From the NCBI GenBank assembly GCA_036971615.1, contig JAYKKR010000023.1, positions 62,001 through 126,000 of the forward strand: DNA of 64,000 nt, read 5' to 3'. Every line of letters starts with the position of its first letter. The first letter of the stretch is position 1. The position numbers and the translations under genes were made by a program. Below the pieces are notes generated by a model, which saw only the letters and a program-made list of their open reading frames with translations, did not search any database and was not told the origin of the DNA. Positions 10,056 to 21,186 of this stretch are shown piece by piece. Origin of the DNA: Amyloporia xantha. Taxonomy: Eukaryota; Basidiomycota; Agaricomycetes; Polyporales; Adustoporiaceae.

Positions 10056-10691
10056 GGTGCTCAAGAGAAAGTGGCGGTGATTTGAATGGTATACGACGCG
10101 ACTGGCAGCAAAGTTGATATAAGAATAGGGTGGTGCCACGGTGGCCAGCATTTGATGGAACCACGCTTTGCCGATGATGCCGCGATCTCGATGAACGCGT
10201 GGATCATGCCCCGCCACAGAGCACAATAGGTTACAGTGCGTACTATCGCTGCTGTTCACTGACAGTGACTGACACGCATAATGCAGGAATAATAATTCCC
10301 GGTTGTCGCTGCTGTATTCCAATGGAATATGTGAGGACGTCTCTCCCCAGAAACAAGCAAGCAATCTCCCATACCCGCAGGAGCCGCGTCGTGCAAAGCG
10401 CACTGTTGCTCATGTAGACAAATACATAAGTACGTCCTTGTTTATCATCATTCTCCATCACATCGGATTGGAAAATTGCATGTCCGATTGCTTCTATCTC
10501 ATGCCAATCGTGTACGTTCGTCTTCGTGCGGCATGTGGCGGTTTGATCAAGGAAGGGATACGTATGCTCAATACTCTTGGTGAATCAGATAGCGGCGGCT
10601 TCTTGCACTTTGTGCTGAGAACATATATAAGGCTCTATCATGCCGATGAGTGGAGACAATTTTCACCCCCCCAGCAGAGTGTCGCACAACC
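10056..10691. other. divergent promoter region
   Basis: Separates the minus-strand 9517 gene from the plus-strand 10692 gene. Contains the TATA box at 10624; otherwise nothing recognised. Confidence 0.5.
10624..10630 (+). promoter_or_regulatory. TATA box of the 10692 gene
   Basis: TATATAA about 60 bases before the ATG at 10692. Confidence 0.5.
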
Positions 10692-12335
10692 ATGACTTCA
10701 AACCGATCAAAAGGTTCAAAACGTCGCAGGACTCGCTCTCCTGAATTGTCCAATGTCAGCTCACCTATAATTTCATCCGCCGTAGGACCTGCTCCTCGTG
10801 CCTCACCTCTTCCACCGTCATGGCCTCCACGGCCTTCACAATCTTCTGGATCGACTCCTCGTTCTTCACCTCATCTGGCACCGTCAGCGCCTCTACGGTC
10901 TTCGCAGTCTCTTGGACCCATCTCTATCATGAACAAATACAGTTATGAAGAACTTATACCGTTTGCGCAGAAGTATGGACTCTATGTCATACTTCCTATC
11001 CTCAAATTGTCTACCAAATATGCACAAGAAAATTCCGGAGCACTAGAAGCGCCGTGGTATCTTCCATGGATGATGGTGCTGCTGGGCTTCTTCTCCTTCA
11101 ATTTGGACAACAACTCGTCTATCATACATGCGATGCCTTTTCCACAACACCCCGTTGTTGCTAACTGGGATTCCACCGAAGCCTTCTTGAAGGCCGAACT
11201 CGACGCAGCAACGCAGAACTTGGGCCTTTCGAGTGAGGTGTCTGAACAGTCGACCATCTCCACGGAGGTTACTACGAAGCTTAGCATGCGTATACCCGAT
11301 TTTGTTCATAAATTAATCAAGCTCAGCGCAACATCTGATACGACTGAGTTACAAGACCAGTCTATCAAACAGCGGCGAACCATACTCATCGTGGAGATCA
11401 AAGGTGTCACACGTCCACGGATCATGTATCGCCTGGCGCAGAATACTGTCTACAAACAATGCTCAGAGCAAGCTTGGCATGTTCTCCAGGGTGAGCCGAC
11501 CTTGCGCTGTGTTGCCTGTATCATCGGCATCGGCGACCTCTTCCACTATAGGGAGTATTATCGAGACCGTCTGGCGCAAAAATCAGCTCCAACCGATGAT
11601 GGCGAGTGCATTCCATCGTCTCCTCACTACTCTTCGAGCGATACAATTCCTAGCTCTCCGTCTTCTCGAGAACCTTTCACTCAAGATGAAGAGAAATATG
11701 CCACCCCTCTAGGAGATAAGCTCTATCTTATTTTCAATGGAAAGAAGGGAGAACCCCTCTTCGTGTCCTATCTGCACACCGAAGGAGAGGAACTTCTCTT
11801 AGAGATCGCCAAGCGTCTGAAGGAGATAAATGAGGAATTCTGGTCGAGCTCAGATTCTGGTGAAGCTACCGAAGAACAACAAGACGACGATGTCGAGAAT
11901 TCTCGTGACTTCGGAGATGATAGACAAGACGATGGCGTAGAGGATTCTCGCGACTTCGGAGATGAAGAACAAGACGACGACGAAGAGAATTTTCGCGGCT
12001 TCGAAGATGTCGATGAAGGACAAGACGATGACGTAGAGAATCCCTTCGACTTCGGGCATTCTGACAACAATAGGGCTTCTCATGCGAGTAACAGGCTCAG
12101 CGATGAAGAAATCACCAGTCGAGAAGGGAGCCCCGCTGAGGGAACGCATCACGATCATCATGCATTGCCGCCTCTGCAGCTTGCATACAGTGATGAATAT
12201 GACGAGCTTCGGGACGATCCACCTGATTACTGGACTTACACTGGCACACAACAAAGTTCGAGCAGTTTAGGGTCTCCGTTGAAAGTTGCCGAAGATGATA
12301 GTAGTGACCCTCTTCTCGGTCCCGTAGATCCATGA
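10692..12335 (+). CDS. unknown repeat protein with PD-(D/E)XK-like core
   Basis: Intronless, 547 aa. I chose ATG 10692 (MTSNRSKGSKRRRTR); the frame's upstream start is only GTG. Layout: a basic N-terminus resembling a nuclear signal ('GSKRRRTR'); a Ser/Pro-rich linker made of two 63-bp repeats; a folded domain of about 250 residues; an acidic tail with four repeats of about 16 residues. In the domain, 'RIPDFVHKL' followed about 30 residues later by 'TILIVEIKG' has the Asp and Glu-x-Lys spacing of PD-(D/E)XK nuclease-like folds, in a beta-strand context. That is my inference; many such fungal proteins are uncharacterised and may be inactive. A short hydrophobic stretch ('WMMVLLGFFSF') could be a buried helix. 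It sits between copies 2 and 3 of the RPTQAQY family. Confidence 0.7.
   Translation: MTSNRSKGSKRRRTRSPELSNVSSPIISSAVGPAPRASPLPPSWPPRPSQSSGSTPRSSPHLAPSAPLRSSQSLGPISIMNKYSYEELIPFAQKYGLYVILPILKLSTKYAQENSGALEAPWYLPWMMVLLGFFSFNLDNNSSIIHAMPFPQHPVVANWDSTEAFLKAELDAATQNLGLSSEVSEQSTISTEVTTKLSMRIPDFVHKLIKLSATSDTTELQDQSIKQRRTILIVEIKGVTRPRIMYRLAQNTVYKQCSEQAWHVLQGEPTLRCVACIIGIGDLFHYREYYRDRLAQKSAPTDDGECIPSSPHYSSSDTIPSSPSSREPFTQDEEKYATPLGDKLYLIFNGKKGEPLFVSYLHTEGEELLLEIAKRLKEINEEFWSSSDSGEATEEQQDDDVENSRDFGDDRQDDGVEDSRDFGDEEQDDDEENFRGFEDVDEGQDDDVENPFDFGHSDNNRASHASNRLSDEEITSREGSPAEGTHHDHHALPPLQLAYSDEYDELRDDPPDYWTYTGTQQSSSSLGSPLKVAEDDSSDPLLGPVDP
10794..10919 (+). repeat. two tandem 63-bp coding repeats
   Basis: 10794-10856 and 10857-10919 are imperfect direct repeats coding Ser/Pro-rich 21-residue units ('PRASPLPPSWPPRPSQSS' and its variant) in the unknown protein at 10692. 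Confidence 0.75.
11871..12060 (+). repeat. four imperfect ~48-bp acidic coding repeats
   Basis: Four units, each coding approximately 'QDDDVENSRDFGD', in the C-terminal tail of the 10692 protein. The units differ by substitutions and small in-frame length changes. Confidence 0.8.
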
Positions 12336-12647
12336 TAGAGAATGTAGGATCTCAGTAGGTGATGGGGATGCTAGTGAACATGTTGTACGTCGGGTTCAAA
12401 TTGTACATCTAATGCGACCATTGAAACTATTCCCTCTCTCATGATCAAGGAGGTCGTCACAATAATGTATAAATGTCCAGGAATCACACATAGAAATATA
12501 CTACGGGCGTCGCCCGATTCTTGGAGTGACATTATCTACATGACATCTATGTGTAGTATTCGAAAACATCCATATAAGCCAAAGGTATAAGGGCTTCATA
12601 CCAAGCACAGCGTAGTAGTCACTACATGTGGATACTTCCTCGAGTAG
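12336..12647. other. intergenic region
   Basis: Between the 3' end of the repeat protein and the stop of the third RPTQAQY copy. Nothing recognised. Confidence 0.45.
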
Positions 12648-12880
12648 TCATTGATGTATGCCATACATATTAAAGAATTTCTTCGGCAAAGCGCCTCCAT
12701 ATCGCCGGGGCTGTTCACCAAAACGCTTGACCAGCCAGCCATACTGAGCCTGCGTCGGCCTACGATGAAACAGATATCTTGACACAATGATTGAAATGAC
12801 AAATCGTCGGTCCGACGTGAGGCTCGGATCACCGTCCGGAATGGCATACATCAGTAAACATATATGTATCCCAGCACAAA
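12648..12880 (-). pseudogene. 'RPTQAQY' family, copy 3, truncated
   Basis: Only the C-terminal half is recognisable: 'LLMYAIPDGDPS' (from about 12857), 'FHRRPTQAQYGWLVKRFGEQP', then R-x-Y and 'LPKKFFNMYGIHQ' with a stop at 12648-12650. The N-terminal blocks (QYP..LP.G and YALGW) and the 15-codon first exon seen in the other copies are not found upstream. The W of 'EEPRW' is changed to R. The frame stays open through the kept half, so it could be a very young relic or part of an unrecognised gene. Copies 2 and 3 share more of the C-terminus than either does with copy 1. Confidence 0.65.
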
Positions 12881-13318
12881 CATTGCAGACATCTGAAGAC
12901 TGCGAGTGTGCCAGTGCTCGCATCAATCTAACGGGACCTCTATGAGGACTCACCGATACTGCGATCGAGTGCACGCCATCAGCAGCCGAAAGACCCTTAT
13001 TGAAACTACATCACCCAGCGCGCGTGAGCGAGATGTCTGCGATCGCGTGAACCTCGCCCAGCGGCTTGATGCATTTCGAACAGTCATCGCTGCGGTCCAG
13101 TTGGTCTGAACACTTTGAATTCGGCGGGGCCGGTCTCTCGAAGCCCACAACTGATCAGGCTCTCAAAGTTTCCAACACAGCAGTCAATAACTGATTCTGG
13201 AAGCACGTTTCAGTACACCATATAAGCAGTACAAGAATACTTGACATCGAAGGTCTTGCATGCAACCGGGCAACAATGTGAACACCATCCTACGGGGCAT
13301 CTCTGGATGCACGATAGT
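12881..13318. other. intergenic region
   Basis: Upstream remnant of copy 3 and 3' flank of the GH16 gene. No other gene recognised. Confidence 0.4.
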
Positions 13319-14985
13319 TCAGACCAACACAAGTGCTAGAAGTACCATGATGGTCGTGGTAAAAAATCCGGCCTGGAATCCTGCGCCTTTCCAGATCAAA
13401 GAAATCGCCCCGGAGCTTGAACCGCCAGCCGACCCTGTTGTCGACGCTGAAGGAGACCCTGTGCGAGAGGCGGAGGCAGCGGTAGAAGACCCGGTGGTGT
13501 TCGGCGACGTGATGACACTACCGTTTGTGGTAAAAACTTTGACATAGGAGACTTCGAAGTACGCAGTCGAGTATGCTGATCCATCGGTGTTGATGACATT
13601 GTTATAGTACTTGTGAGGGTACGGATTAAGAGGTGATTGCGCGAATAGCATTTAAGAAGGACCTACACATGTATTGGCGTCGGCGGTACCGTTCACCGGA
13701 CATGTTTCTGCGTATATTGTTGGATCGCCGGCCCTTTGAAACATCAAGCAACTTTAGTTCCAGCGCATCCTACCACCGACGCCTATAGGCCACAGACCAT
13801 TTACCGCAAAGCGTGATATCAAGCACGAGTTGCTGGGGCACGAAATATTCGCTAGTGTCGCATGTCGTGGACGGGTACGCTGCCGATGGCTTGCCCCATG
13901 TGGACGTGTCAATGGTGTCTGTCGCCGATATCACCGAAGAAGGAATGTTTTCGCGCTGCGGGAGGTGTCAGATACAAATGATACAGTTAGTTGACTGTTG
14001 AGACGTACGCTCCAGAACCAGATACTGCACAAATGATATGCGTGCTCAGGAAGAATCACGTTACTTAAACGAGCACTTTATACATACTAGATCCCTGAGG
14101 TGTCAAACTGTGTGGCATATACACCTCCTCCAGCGGACGCGAACGCTTGTCCCACGCTGTCTGTTGCGGTTTCCGTCTATAGATGAGATTAGCAAAAATG
14201 GTGAGCATGCATGAGTGATAGTCATACAAAGGTGCAGCCTGGCTCTGCGCCGGTTGGAGACGAACAGTTGGTGCTGCCCAAAGTCCCAGTCTGGTTGGTG
14301 GCGCTTACAAGACAGCCACTGCCCCCAGTGTGCAGGGCGTACTGGTTCGTGTTCATGAGATTGATTGTCTCGATAATGTCGATCTCGCCACCCGCGGGCC
14401 AAGTCGGGCCCTTGGTCCAAAAGCTTGGCCATACCTGCCAGTCATGTGGCGGTCTCATCAGACATGTATCTGACTGCCGAGCAGCAGAATACAAGTGCGC
14501 ACGGAACAACCATACGGAATGTGAGCCGCATCGATGAGGAACACACTTCCCAAGGGGAAGTAGTCTTGGGTCGTAATGCGCACCTGATAAAGTTGTCGAC
14601 GGTCAGAAGGTCGACTTCTTGGCGCGGTATTCGATTACTTACGGTATTCCGTTTTTCGAGATACTTGACGAAGGTGGTATTGTCTACCCTAATGATAGCG
14701 TTCCCAGCATTGTTGACGTATGCAAGCTGGGATGCGGTTGCGTTCGCCTCCGTTACCCAGTTAACATCACCTATCAGCAGACGTATCAATCGCTACTAGT
14801 GCATACTGGACGATCAATCAGAACCAATTGAACGTTGACATACCGTCTGTGGTAAGATCGGGTCCGCCGTAGAAATCCCAGCCTGTGAAGAAATTCTGTC
14901 CAGAGTAATCCTTGGCGAGATTATAGGCACCAAAGGCGGTAGAAAGAAAGGAAAAGAGTGTAAGTCCAACGAGTGTCTGTCTCAT
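13319..14985 (-). CDS. GH16 endo-1,3(4)-beta-glucanase, copy A
   Basis: Secreted or wall-bound laminarinase-type glycoside hydrolase, cleaving beta-1,3(4)-glucan by a retaining mechanism. The start at 14985 gives a signal peptide (MRQTLVGLTLFSFLSTAFGA) followed by 'YNLAKDYSGQNFFTGWDFYG'. The catalytic motif is '[18 protein letters not shown]' (nucleophile and acid/base Glu in ExDxxE), preceded by 'WPSFWTKGPTWP'. Cys-rich loops and 'ALHTGG' follow, as in the Lam16A-like basidiomycete enzymes. Multi-exon: for example the donor after the GPDLTTD segment and the junction before '[12 protein letters not shown]'. The C-terminus ends in a Ser/Gly-rich linker and hydrophobic tail (last residues 'VLLALVLV'), typical of a GPI signal. 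An almost parallel gene on the opposite strand is at 19.1 kb. All junctions were checked against that paralogue by eye; no stop was found. Confidence 0.88.
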
Positions 14986-15449
14986 CTCAGGCGACGGTAT
15001 ACATGCGCAACTTGAGCGAAAGTGCGAGGAAAAGACGATATGAGGCCTAGGACCAGGTCCTGTCCATCTTATTTAATAATTCCCCTGGGCCAAGCTTTAT
15101 AGGACAAGGCATCTGTCAGCATGTGGTCTGGCGGCACCGAAAAGTGACTCCGTCTCGAGCCAAGGCCGACTTGATGATTTATCATTGCGCGAGAGTTCGA
15201 GACGAGGCACAGGGACTGCGAACAGACTACTGACCATAATTAGAGCGCCCGTCTCAATAGCCCACGTGGTCTGCACAGGCTGCCCACAGCGAATGAGTTG
15301 CGACCTTGGTCTTGCACGTACGCTACACGGCAAATATCTTGAACTGAGACTTCCAGCAGTCTTCAGTAATTCTACCGGCTGTCTTACTTCAGTTAGACAC
15401 TGCCTGGGGGTCTATACTATACTACAACTTGGTTTCTAATCTTTGGAAC
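14986..15449. promoter_or_regulatory. divergent promoter of GH16-A and Na+/H+ exchanger
   Basis: 464 bases between two divergent start codons; must carry both promoters. A TTATTTAATAATT stretch near 15069 could be the TATA region of the GH16 gene. Confidence 0.45.
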
Positions 15450-18053
15450 ATGTCGAGCCTCGATCCCACACCAACCCTCCTCGTCCCGTCTCCCACAGTT
15501 ACCCCAGTGCCTGAAGATGAAGAATACTACTCATCATGGTCTCTCTTCCTCGTATGCGGACTGCTGATTTTGTCTCTATGGACGTCGTACTACCTCCAAA
15601 TCAAACGAATACGCGCTATACACGAGACCTTCGTCGCCATCATAGGCGGCATGATCGTTGGTCTAGTGGTGCGGCTTGCACCTGGGACGATGATACGAGA
15701 GATGCTGGTGAGTCAGTCATGAGATGCTCTGCTCAGGTGTGCACTGTCGGCCTACCCTGAACACTATGGCTCCCGACGTTTGGATGGCGTGTCTAGGTCT
15801 CCGTGAAGGAGTCCGCAGTATGTCAATCGCATTAAGATACGCGATTTATATTGTGGATATTTCTTTCGGCGTTACGCGAGTTACAATTCCTCTTCAGAGA
15901 ATGCATATGACACGAGCGGAATTGTAACTTGCGATAAGCCTTGCAAACCTGTCGCCTGCACAGCTTGTCGCCATTACCCTTTATATAGACGTCTCTTTGT
16001 TCCTGATGGCAAACGAAATCGCGACATTGATCCATATTATCAACTAGACCTTCAAACATACGCTGTTCTTCAACTTACTTCTTCCGCCGATCATTCTCAA
16101 CTCTGGCTACGAGCTCAAGCAGGTCCGCTACCCTTCCTACGCGCTCTCTATGGTGGTTTTAACACTCACATTTAGGAAAACTTTTTCCGAAACTTTGGCT
16201 CCATCCTGACCTTCGCATTTCTTGGGACGTTCATATCGGCTGTGGGCGTTGGGTACGCCCTATTATCTGGTTTTCCTAGTCAAATGGATTCTCACCACAT
16301 ACAGTGCAGAGTCCTCGTATACATTTACTCGTTCCTCGGACTGGAGTCGCTGGATGTCACACTAATTGAATGTTTGATATTCGGATCCACGTTATCCGCC
16401 ACAGACCCAGTGACCATCCTGGCGATATTCAATCAGTATAAAGTCGACCCGAAGCTCTACACAGTCATCTTTGGCGAAAGTCTACTGAATGATGCCGTCA
16501 GTATCGTTATGTATGAGTACGTACTGTACCATTCCATATCTGCATGCACCGTAGCTGATAGCTGACGCCCCAGGACGCTGACGCAGTTTCATGGTACCGA
16601 GATCTACGTCTCTTCACTCTTCCACGGAATCGGGATTTTCCTGCTGTCTTTCAGCGTGTCGATGGCGCTTGGGGTTGTTTTTGGGCTCGGCATGTCATTA
16701 ATCCTGAAGCACTCGTCACTGACCCTCTACCCATCCATCGAGTCATGCCTGGTTGCGCTGTCTGCTTACACATGCTACTTCTTTTCGAATGGACTGTCAA
16801 TGTCGGGAATCGTATCCTTGCTCTTCTGTGGCATTACGCTAAAGCACTACGCCTACCACACGATGTCGCGCAGGACACAACGCGCCACCAAATACATCTT
16901 CTCGACCCTCGCCCAGCTGTCGGAGAACTTCATCTTCATCTATCTCGGCCTCTCGCTCTTCACCAGCCCACCATCGTCTGCGAAAGTGACCAGCTACTTC
17001 AAGCCCCTCTTCATCACGATCACTACTGTTGCGGTAGTCTTTACGCGCTACGCCGCCGTGTTCCCCTTGTCAGAAGCCATCAACCTTTTCCACCGTCATG
17101 CGCGGGGCCAGCGCCAGGAGGAGCTCCCCCACTCGTATCAAATGATGCTCTTTTGGGCCGGCCTGCGCGGAGCTGTCGGTGTCGCTCTTGCGGCTGGATT
17201 TAAGGGAGAGAATGCACAGACCCTCCGGACGACCGTCCTCGTCGTGGTGGTTCTGACGGTAGTTGTGTTTGGAGGCACCACCGCAAGGATGTTGGAAGTG
17301 CTGGGTATTCGCACAGGAGTGGAAGACGAGGAAGGGAATAGCAGTGACGAGGAGGAATTGCCCTTGGGCCGATCAGGCTGGTACAATAGACGCAACGCTC
17401 GGTGGAGCTCCTTCCTCGAAGAAGATAGCAGCGTTTTTGCCTCGCAACAAGCTACGTTCCCGCGGAGTGCTCCCGGCAGGATGGCATACGACAACAGTCC
17501 GCGACTGTACAATCATCAAGTGCAGAACGCGCCACAAATACACAATCACAACATCTTCTCCGCTGCGTCTTCGGACTCTTTCGACTCCGAGGGGGAAGTG
17601 TTGCCTCTGGCAACAGCACCCCTCAGTGACCTTCCTTCCCCAGGCGGCAGACGCAAGTCGCGCGACGCGTCTACTGTTCCTGTAGCCGGGCCTTCGAATG
17701 GAGGTTCGGAAGACAGCAAGTGGTTCCAACAACTCGACGAGCGATACCTACTGCCATTGTTCTCCAATGCTACCGCCAGCCGGACCTTCCATGCTCGCAA
17801 AGCACGGCGTGCGTCAGGGATGAGCACGACGGGTACGAGCCGGGTGGGTACTCCAGCCGACTCGGACGAGGAGCTGGACGATGAGGTAGAGGTAGATTTA
17901 ACGGCCGCAGCGACACGGATCGCGAACGGAGGCGCTGACGACGCCCGAGCGGTGACGCCTGGGATCATAGACCAAAGTCGCACGGAGCGTGGCCTGGCAA
18001 GTCCAATGCTCCGGCGAGATAGCGAGGGTCAGACTCGTGACCGGGCATCATAG
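15450..18053 (+). CDS. Na+/H+ exchanger, endosomal NHX type
   Basis: Cation/proton antiporter of the CPA1 family, expected in late endosome or vacuole membranes, where it sets lumenal pH and ion content. The start ATG 15450 (MSSLDPTPTLL) precedes a first helix. Conserved stretches across exons: 'ETFVAIIGGMIVGLVVRL', 'FFNLLLPPIILNSGYELK' (the amiloride-site region), 'FGSTLSATDPVTILAIFN' and 'FGESLLNDAVSIVMYE' with the ND motif that binds the ions, then 'FWAGLRGAVGVALA'. Introns are short, except that the one after 'VSVKESA' seems to be about 220 nt (15820-16043), where a small exon may have been missed. The long C-terminal tail of about 240 residues is hydrophilic with Ser/Asp/Glu clusters. 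The best match in type is yeast Nhx1, not the plasma-membrane Nha1. Confidence 0.92.
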
Positions 18054-19122
18054 AGCAGAGAAAACTAGATGTGCTTGTATAGGCAGTGCGTTGTCGTATA
18101 TTATTGATCGCTGTGATTCTTGTCGGACTCGCTCATAATGGACTGAAGCTCTGTGCACCTTGCGTTTTGACGAGTCCCGCTTGATGCTATTCACGTTAGC
18201 TCTAGCCTGAGGCTGTTCAATTGCCATCCGTCAAATTCTGGGAAGTAGTATGCCCGTGGCCAACGTTGACTCGGCAAAGAGTAAGCAGCATGATTGGCCT
18301 GTATATGGCTGTAATGCCACCGCACATAGTTGGCATTCGTGCGAACAGGTGAGTCAGATGTCAAGTGCGCTCAGATGAACCCGGAACCTTGTGTAAAGCT
18401 GCCGTTTTGATAGAACAGGTCGAGAACTGACCCTGACTTCTAAATCTTAGCCTGATAACTTCGCGGTAGGAAGTTTCCACTTCGCTTTGATAATAAGGCG
18501 GATTATATTGCATCATCATGGATGGTCAGCGCAAAGTCTGAAGAATCGATATTTCCTTTGTTCCATGGCCTGAAGACCGCTCGTGTCATCGTCCTATGGT
18601 TCGTTGTTCTAGTCTTCCTTGTTGACCGAAATCTGAATAACGATGCATCTTTAACATCATGACATATCATTCCGATATCTTTCAAGCTCTTGACGCCTTT
18701 CGCGTCTGCTACATGGTGCGCACATCGCAAGGCTGTTCCAGCTGTGGTTCTCTCTAATGTATGCGCTAGATTTCGTTATAGCTGTCCTCGGTTGTGTACG
18801 GTCTGCACGAGCTGACTGGCGACTATCTCTCGTCCGACTACCATTTCCTTTGTTATTTGTATTGGAAGTGCCAGCATCTTGACAGGACCGCCCAGGATGG
18901 CAGTGCGGGCGCCTCCATTCCATTGTCCTGTTATGAGAAATTATCACCGGAAATGCCTAGCTTCTAGCACAAGAAATGATTACTATTCCAATGAATGGGA
19001 TGAGGGATGGGTGTGACAGCCTGGCACTCACAGCACCGTATCCTCGTGCGCCTAGTTGGAGTATACGTATAAGGGTGTAGGACCTGCACTGTTTTTTGTG
19101 GGTTGCTACACGCCTTTGTCCA
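18054..19122. other. intergenic region, NHX to GH16-B
   Basis: About 1 kb. Minus-strand ORFs at 18503-18947 have no family features. A TATA-like GTATAAGG lies near 19067, about 55 bases before the GH16-B ATG. Confidence 0.5.
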
Positions 19123-20755
19123 ATGAGATACGCCACTCTTGTGACTTCTTTCTTCGCTCTCGTTTCAACTTGCTTGGTGGCCTACACCCTAGCCAAGGAG
19201 TATTCTGGCCAGAATTTCTTTGATGGCTGGGATTTCTACGGTGCGCCAGACCTTTCACAAATGGTACGCCTTCGAAGGATTCGTCCTTGATATCTATAAT
19301 CTAATACACAAAGCTAGGCGACGTTAATTGGGTGACGGAGGCTAACGCAATCGGCTTCGACCTCGCCTACGTCAATGACGCTGGGAACGCAGTCATCAGG
19401 GTTGATAACACGACTTTCGTCGAATACGAACAAAAACGAAATTCTGTAAGAAATTCGTGTCTATTTAACCCCTTCAGATGCTGATCTTTTGTGTCGTGCA
19501 GGTGCGAAATGCTACGCAAGATTCCTTCCCTGTTGGTGGCGTGTTTGTCATTGACGCGGTCCATGTGCCCTATGGGTGCTCTGTATGTAGCAACGTTTTC
19601 GTTGCTGTGTATGCTATAACTTGATATTAACCTGGCGCTCGCATTGAAATCTAGGTGTGGCCAAGTTTCTGGACCACTGGCCCTGACTGGCCCAACGGTG
19701 GCGAAATCGATATCATTGAAACAGTCAACCTGATGCCAACGAATCAGTACGCGTTGCACACCGGTGGCACAGGCTGCATGGCGACCTCTACCAACCAGAC
19801 AGGCACACTGGGCAACACTAAGTGTTCATCATCTGCGGCGAGCTCTCAGCCCGAGTGCGTATTCGTATGTACCAAATACACGTGATGGAGCTCCTGATGC
19901 TAGTGTGTGCACAGACGGAAACTGCAAAGAACAGTGTTGGACAAGCATTCGCTGCTGCTGGAGGAGGTGTGTATGCTACCCGACTTGACGTATCGGGTAT
20001 CTAGTGCGTATTAGTAGAAAATTTGTCGAGGCTAGCAGAGTCTGACTATCCTATCCCCAGCATTTGGTTCTGGAGCGTAAATACTCGCCATCTTGGATGT
20101 TCGCTGCAATACTGGACATTACCTGCAGCGTGAAAGCATCCCGTTTTCTGTGACAACCGCCAACAACACTATCGATACCTCGACCTGGGGAGATCCCTCG
20201 GCTGCCTACCCTTCCTCGTCATGCGACATCAGCAATTACTTCGGGCCCCAGCAACTTGTGCTGGATATCACTCTGTGGTAATTGGTCAGCGACTTCGGAG
20301 TGTCATGCGCTCGGATAATGCGTCATACTTATGAGCCTTCTGTCTTTTAAGGGCCGGCGCTCTGTCGATCTATGCAGAGACATGTCCGGTGAACGGGACT
20401 CTCAATGCCAACACATGTGTACGTAGATCCGATCCCTACTGTAGATGCCGCTAAAATTGATTTAACACTGCAGTATTATAACAATGTCATCAATACCAAC
20501 GGTTCCGCCTACTCAACGGCTTACTTTGAGGTGCCTTACATCAAGGTCTTCACAACGAGCGGCGCCGTCGCATCTACCAACGCTTCTGACTCTACCTTTG
20601 GCTCCCCTTTGCCCACTTCGTCGTCAGGCGGCGGCATGAGTCCTACGGGAAGCGCTCAGTCTGGAGCCGTCTCTGTGGTGAACAGACGGCGAGATTTACA
20701 GGTTGCACTTTTTGCTACGATGGCGGTCATGCTTGCGTCGTGGACGATTTACTAA
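19123..20755 (+). CDS. GH16 endo-1,3(4)-beta-glucanase, copy B
   Basis: Paralogue of the GH16 gene at 13.3 kb, in the opposite orientation. The ATG at 19123 gives the signal peptide [20 protein letters not shown] and then '[20 protein letters not shown]'. The catalytic motif is '[18 protein letters not shown]', preceded by '[12 protein letters not shown]'. Downstream are '[17 protein letters not shown]', 'IWFWS' joined by an intron to '[20 protein letters not shown]', '[21 protein letters not shown]' and '[15 protein letters not shown]'. The C-terminus is Ser/Thr/Gly-rich, then '[16 protein letters not shown]', a GPI-type hydrophobic end. The first intron seems to use an AAG acceptor before CTAGGCGAC, so that junction is less sure. 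Same role as copy A: beta-glucan turnover in its own wall or in substrate. Both copies look functional. Confidence 0.88.
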
Positions 20756-21186
20756 AAGCCGTGAGGCACCTTCTGGAGCCCGCACCACCTCCTGGCAGAC
20801 TACGACTGGTAGCCTTAGTGACTGGCGCATTATTTCCCGCTGCTCTCAAATGCCTGCTGCCATGGCATGAATATTACTCTCTTTTCTGTTTTGGGTCGCT
20901 ACGGATTAACTGGGACTTCAACTTGAACGTTGAACGTTGAGCGGCCGTTGTGGAAATATATCTTGATATAGCCTTGTTCATGATCGAACGTTTCTGAATC
21001 TCGTAAGACATTCGACCATCCGAATCCAGCGAAGGCACTAGCACTGGCTAGGCTGCGATAGCTGTATGTCCAAAGTCTGTCACATCTGCTAGTGGTATGA
21101 CTACACTATACGTATTTCGTAGCATAGTATAAGTGGTGTACAATGTGCTGTAGCTACACCTAACTATAAAAGCGCATCACATCGAC
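20756..21186. other. intergenic region between convergent genes
   Basis: Between the stops of GH16-B (+) and the DUF202 gene (-). No gene seen. Confidence 0.5.

Noticed and set aside
9597..10403. 268-codon minus-strand ORF
   Set aside because: It runs across exon 1, the intron and the wrong frame of exon 2 of the RPTQAQY copy 2 gene; only its 15-codon MAQVVEL part is real.
10650..10691. Longer N-terminus for the 10692 protein
   Set aside because: The upstream start is GTG, not used as a normal eukaryotic start, and it overlaps the region just after the TATA box.
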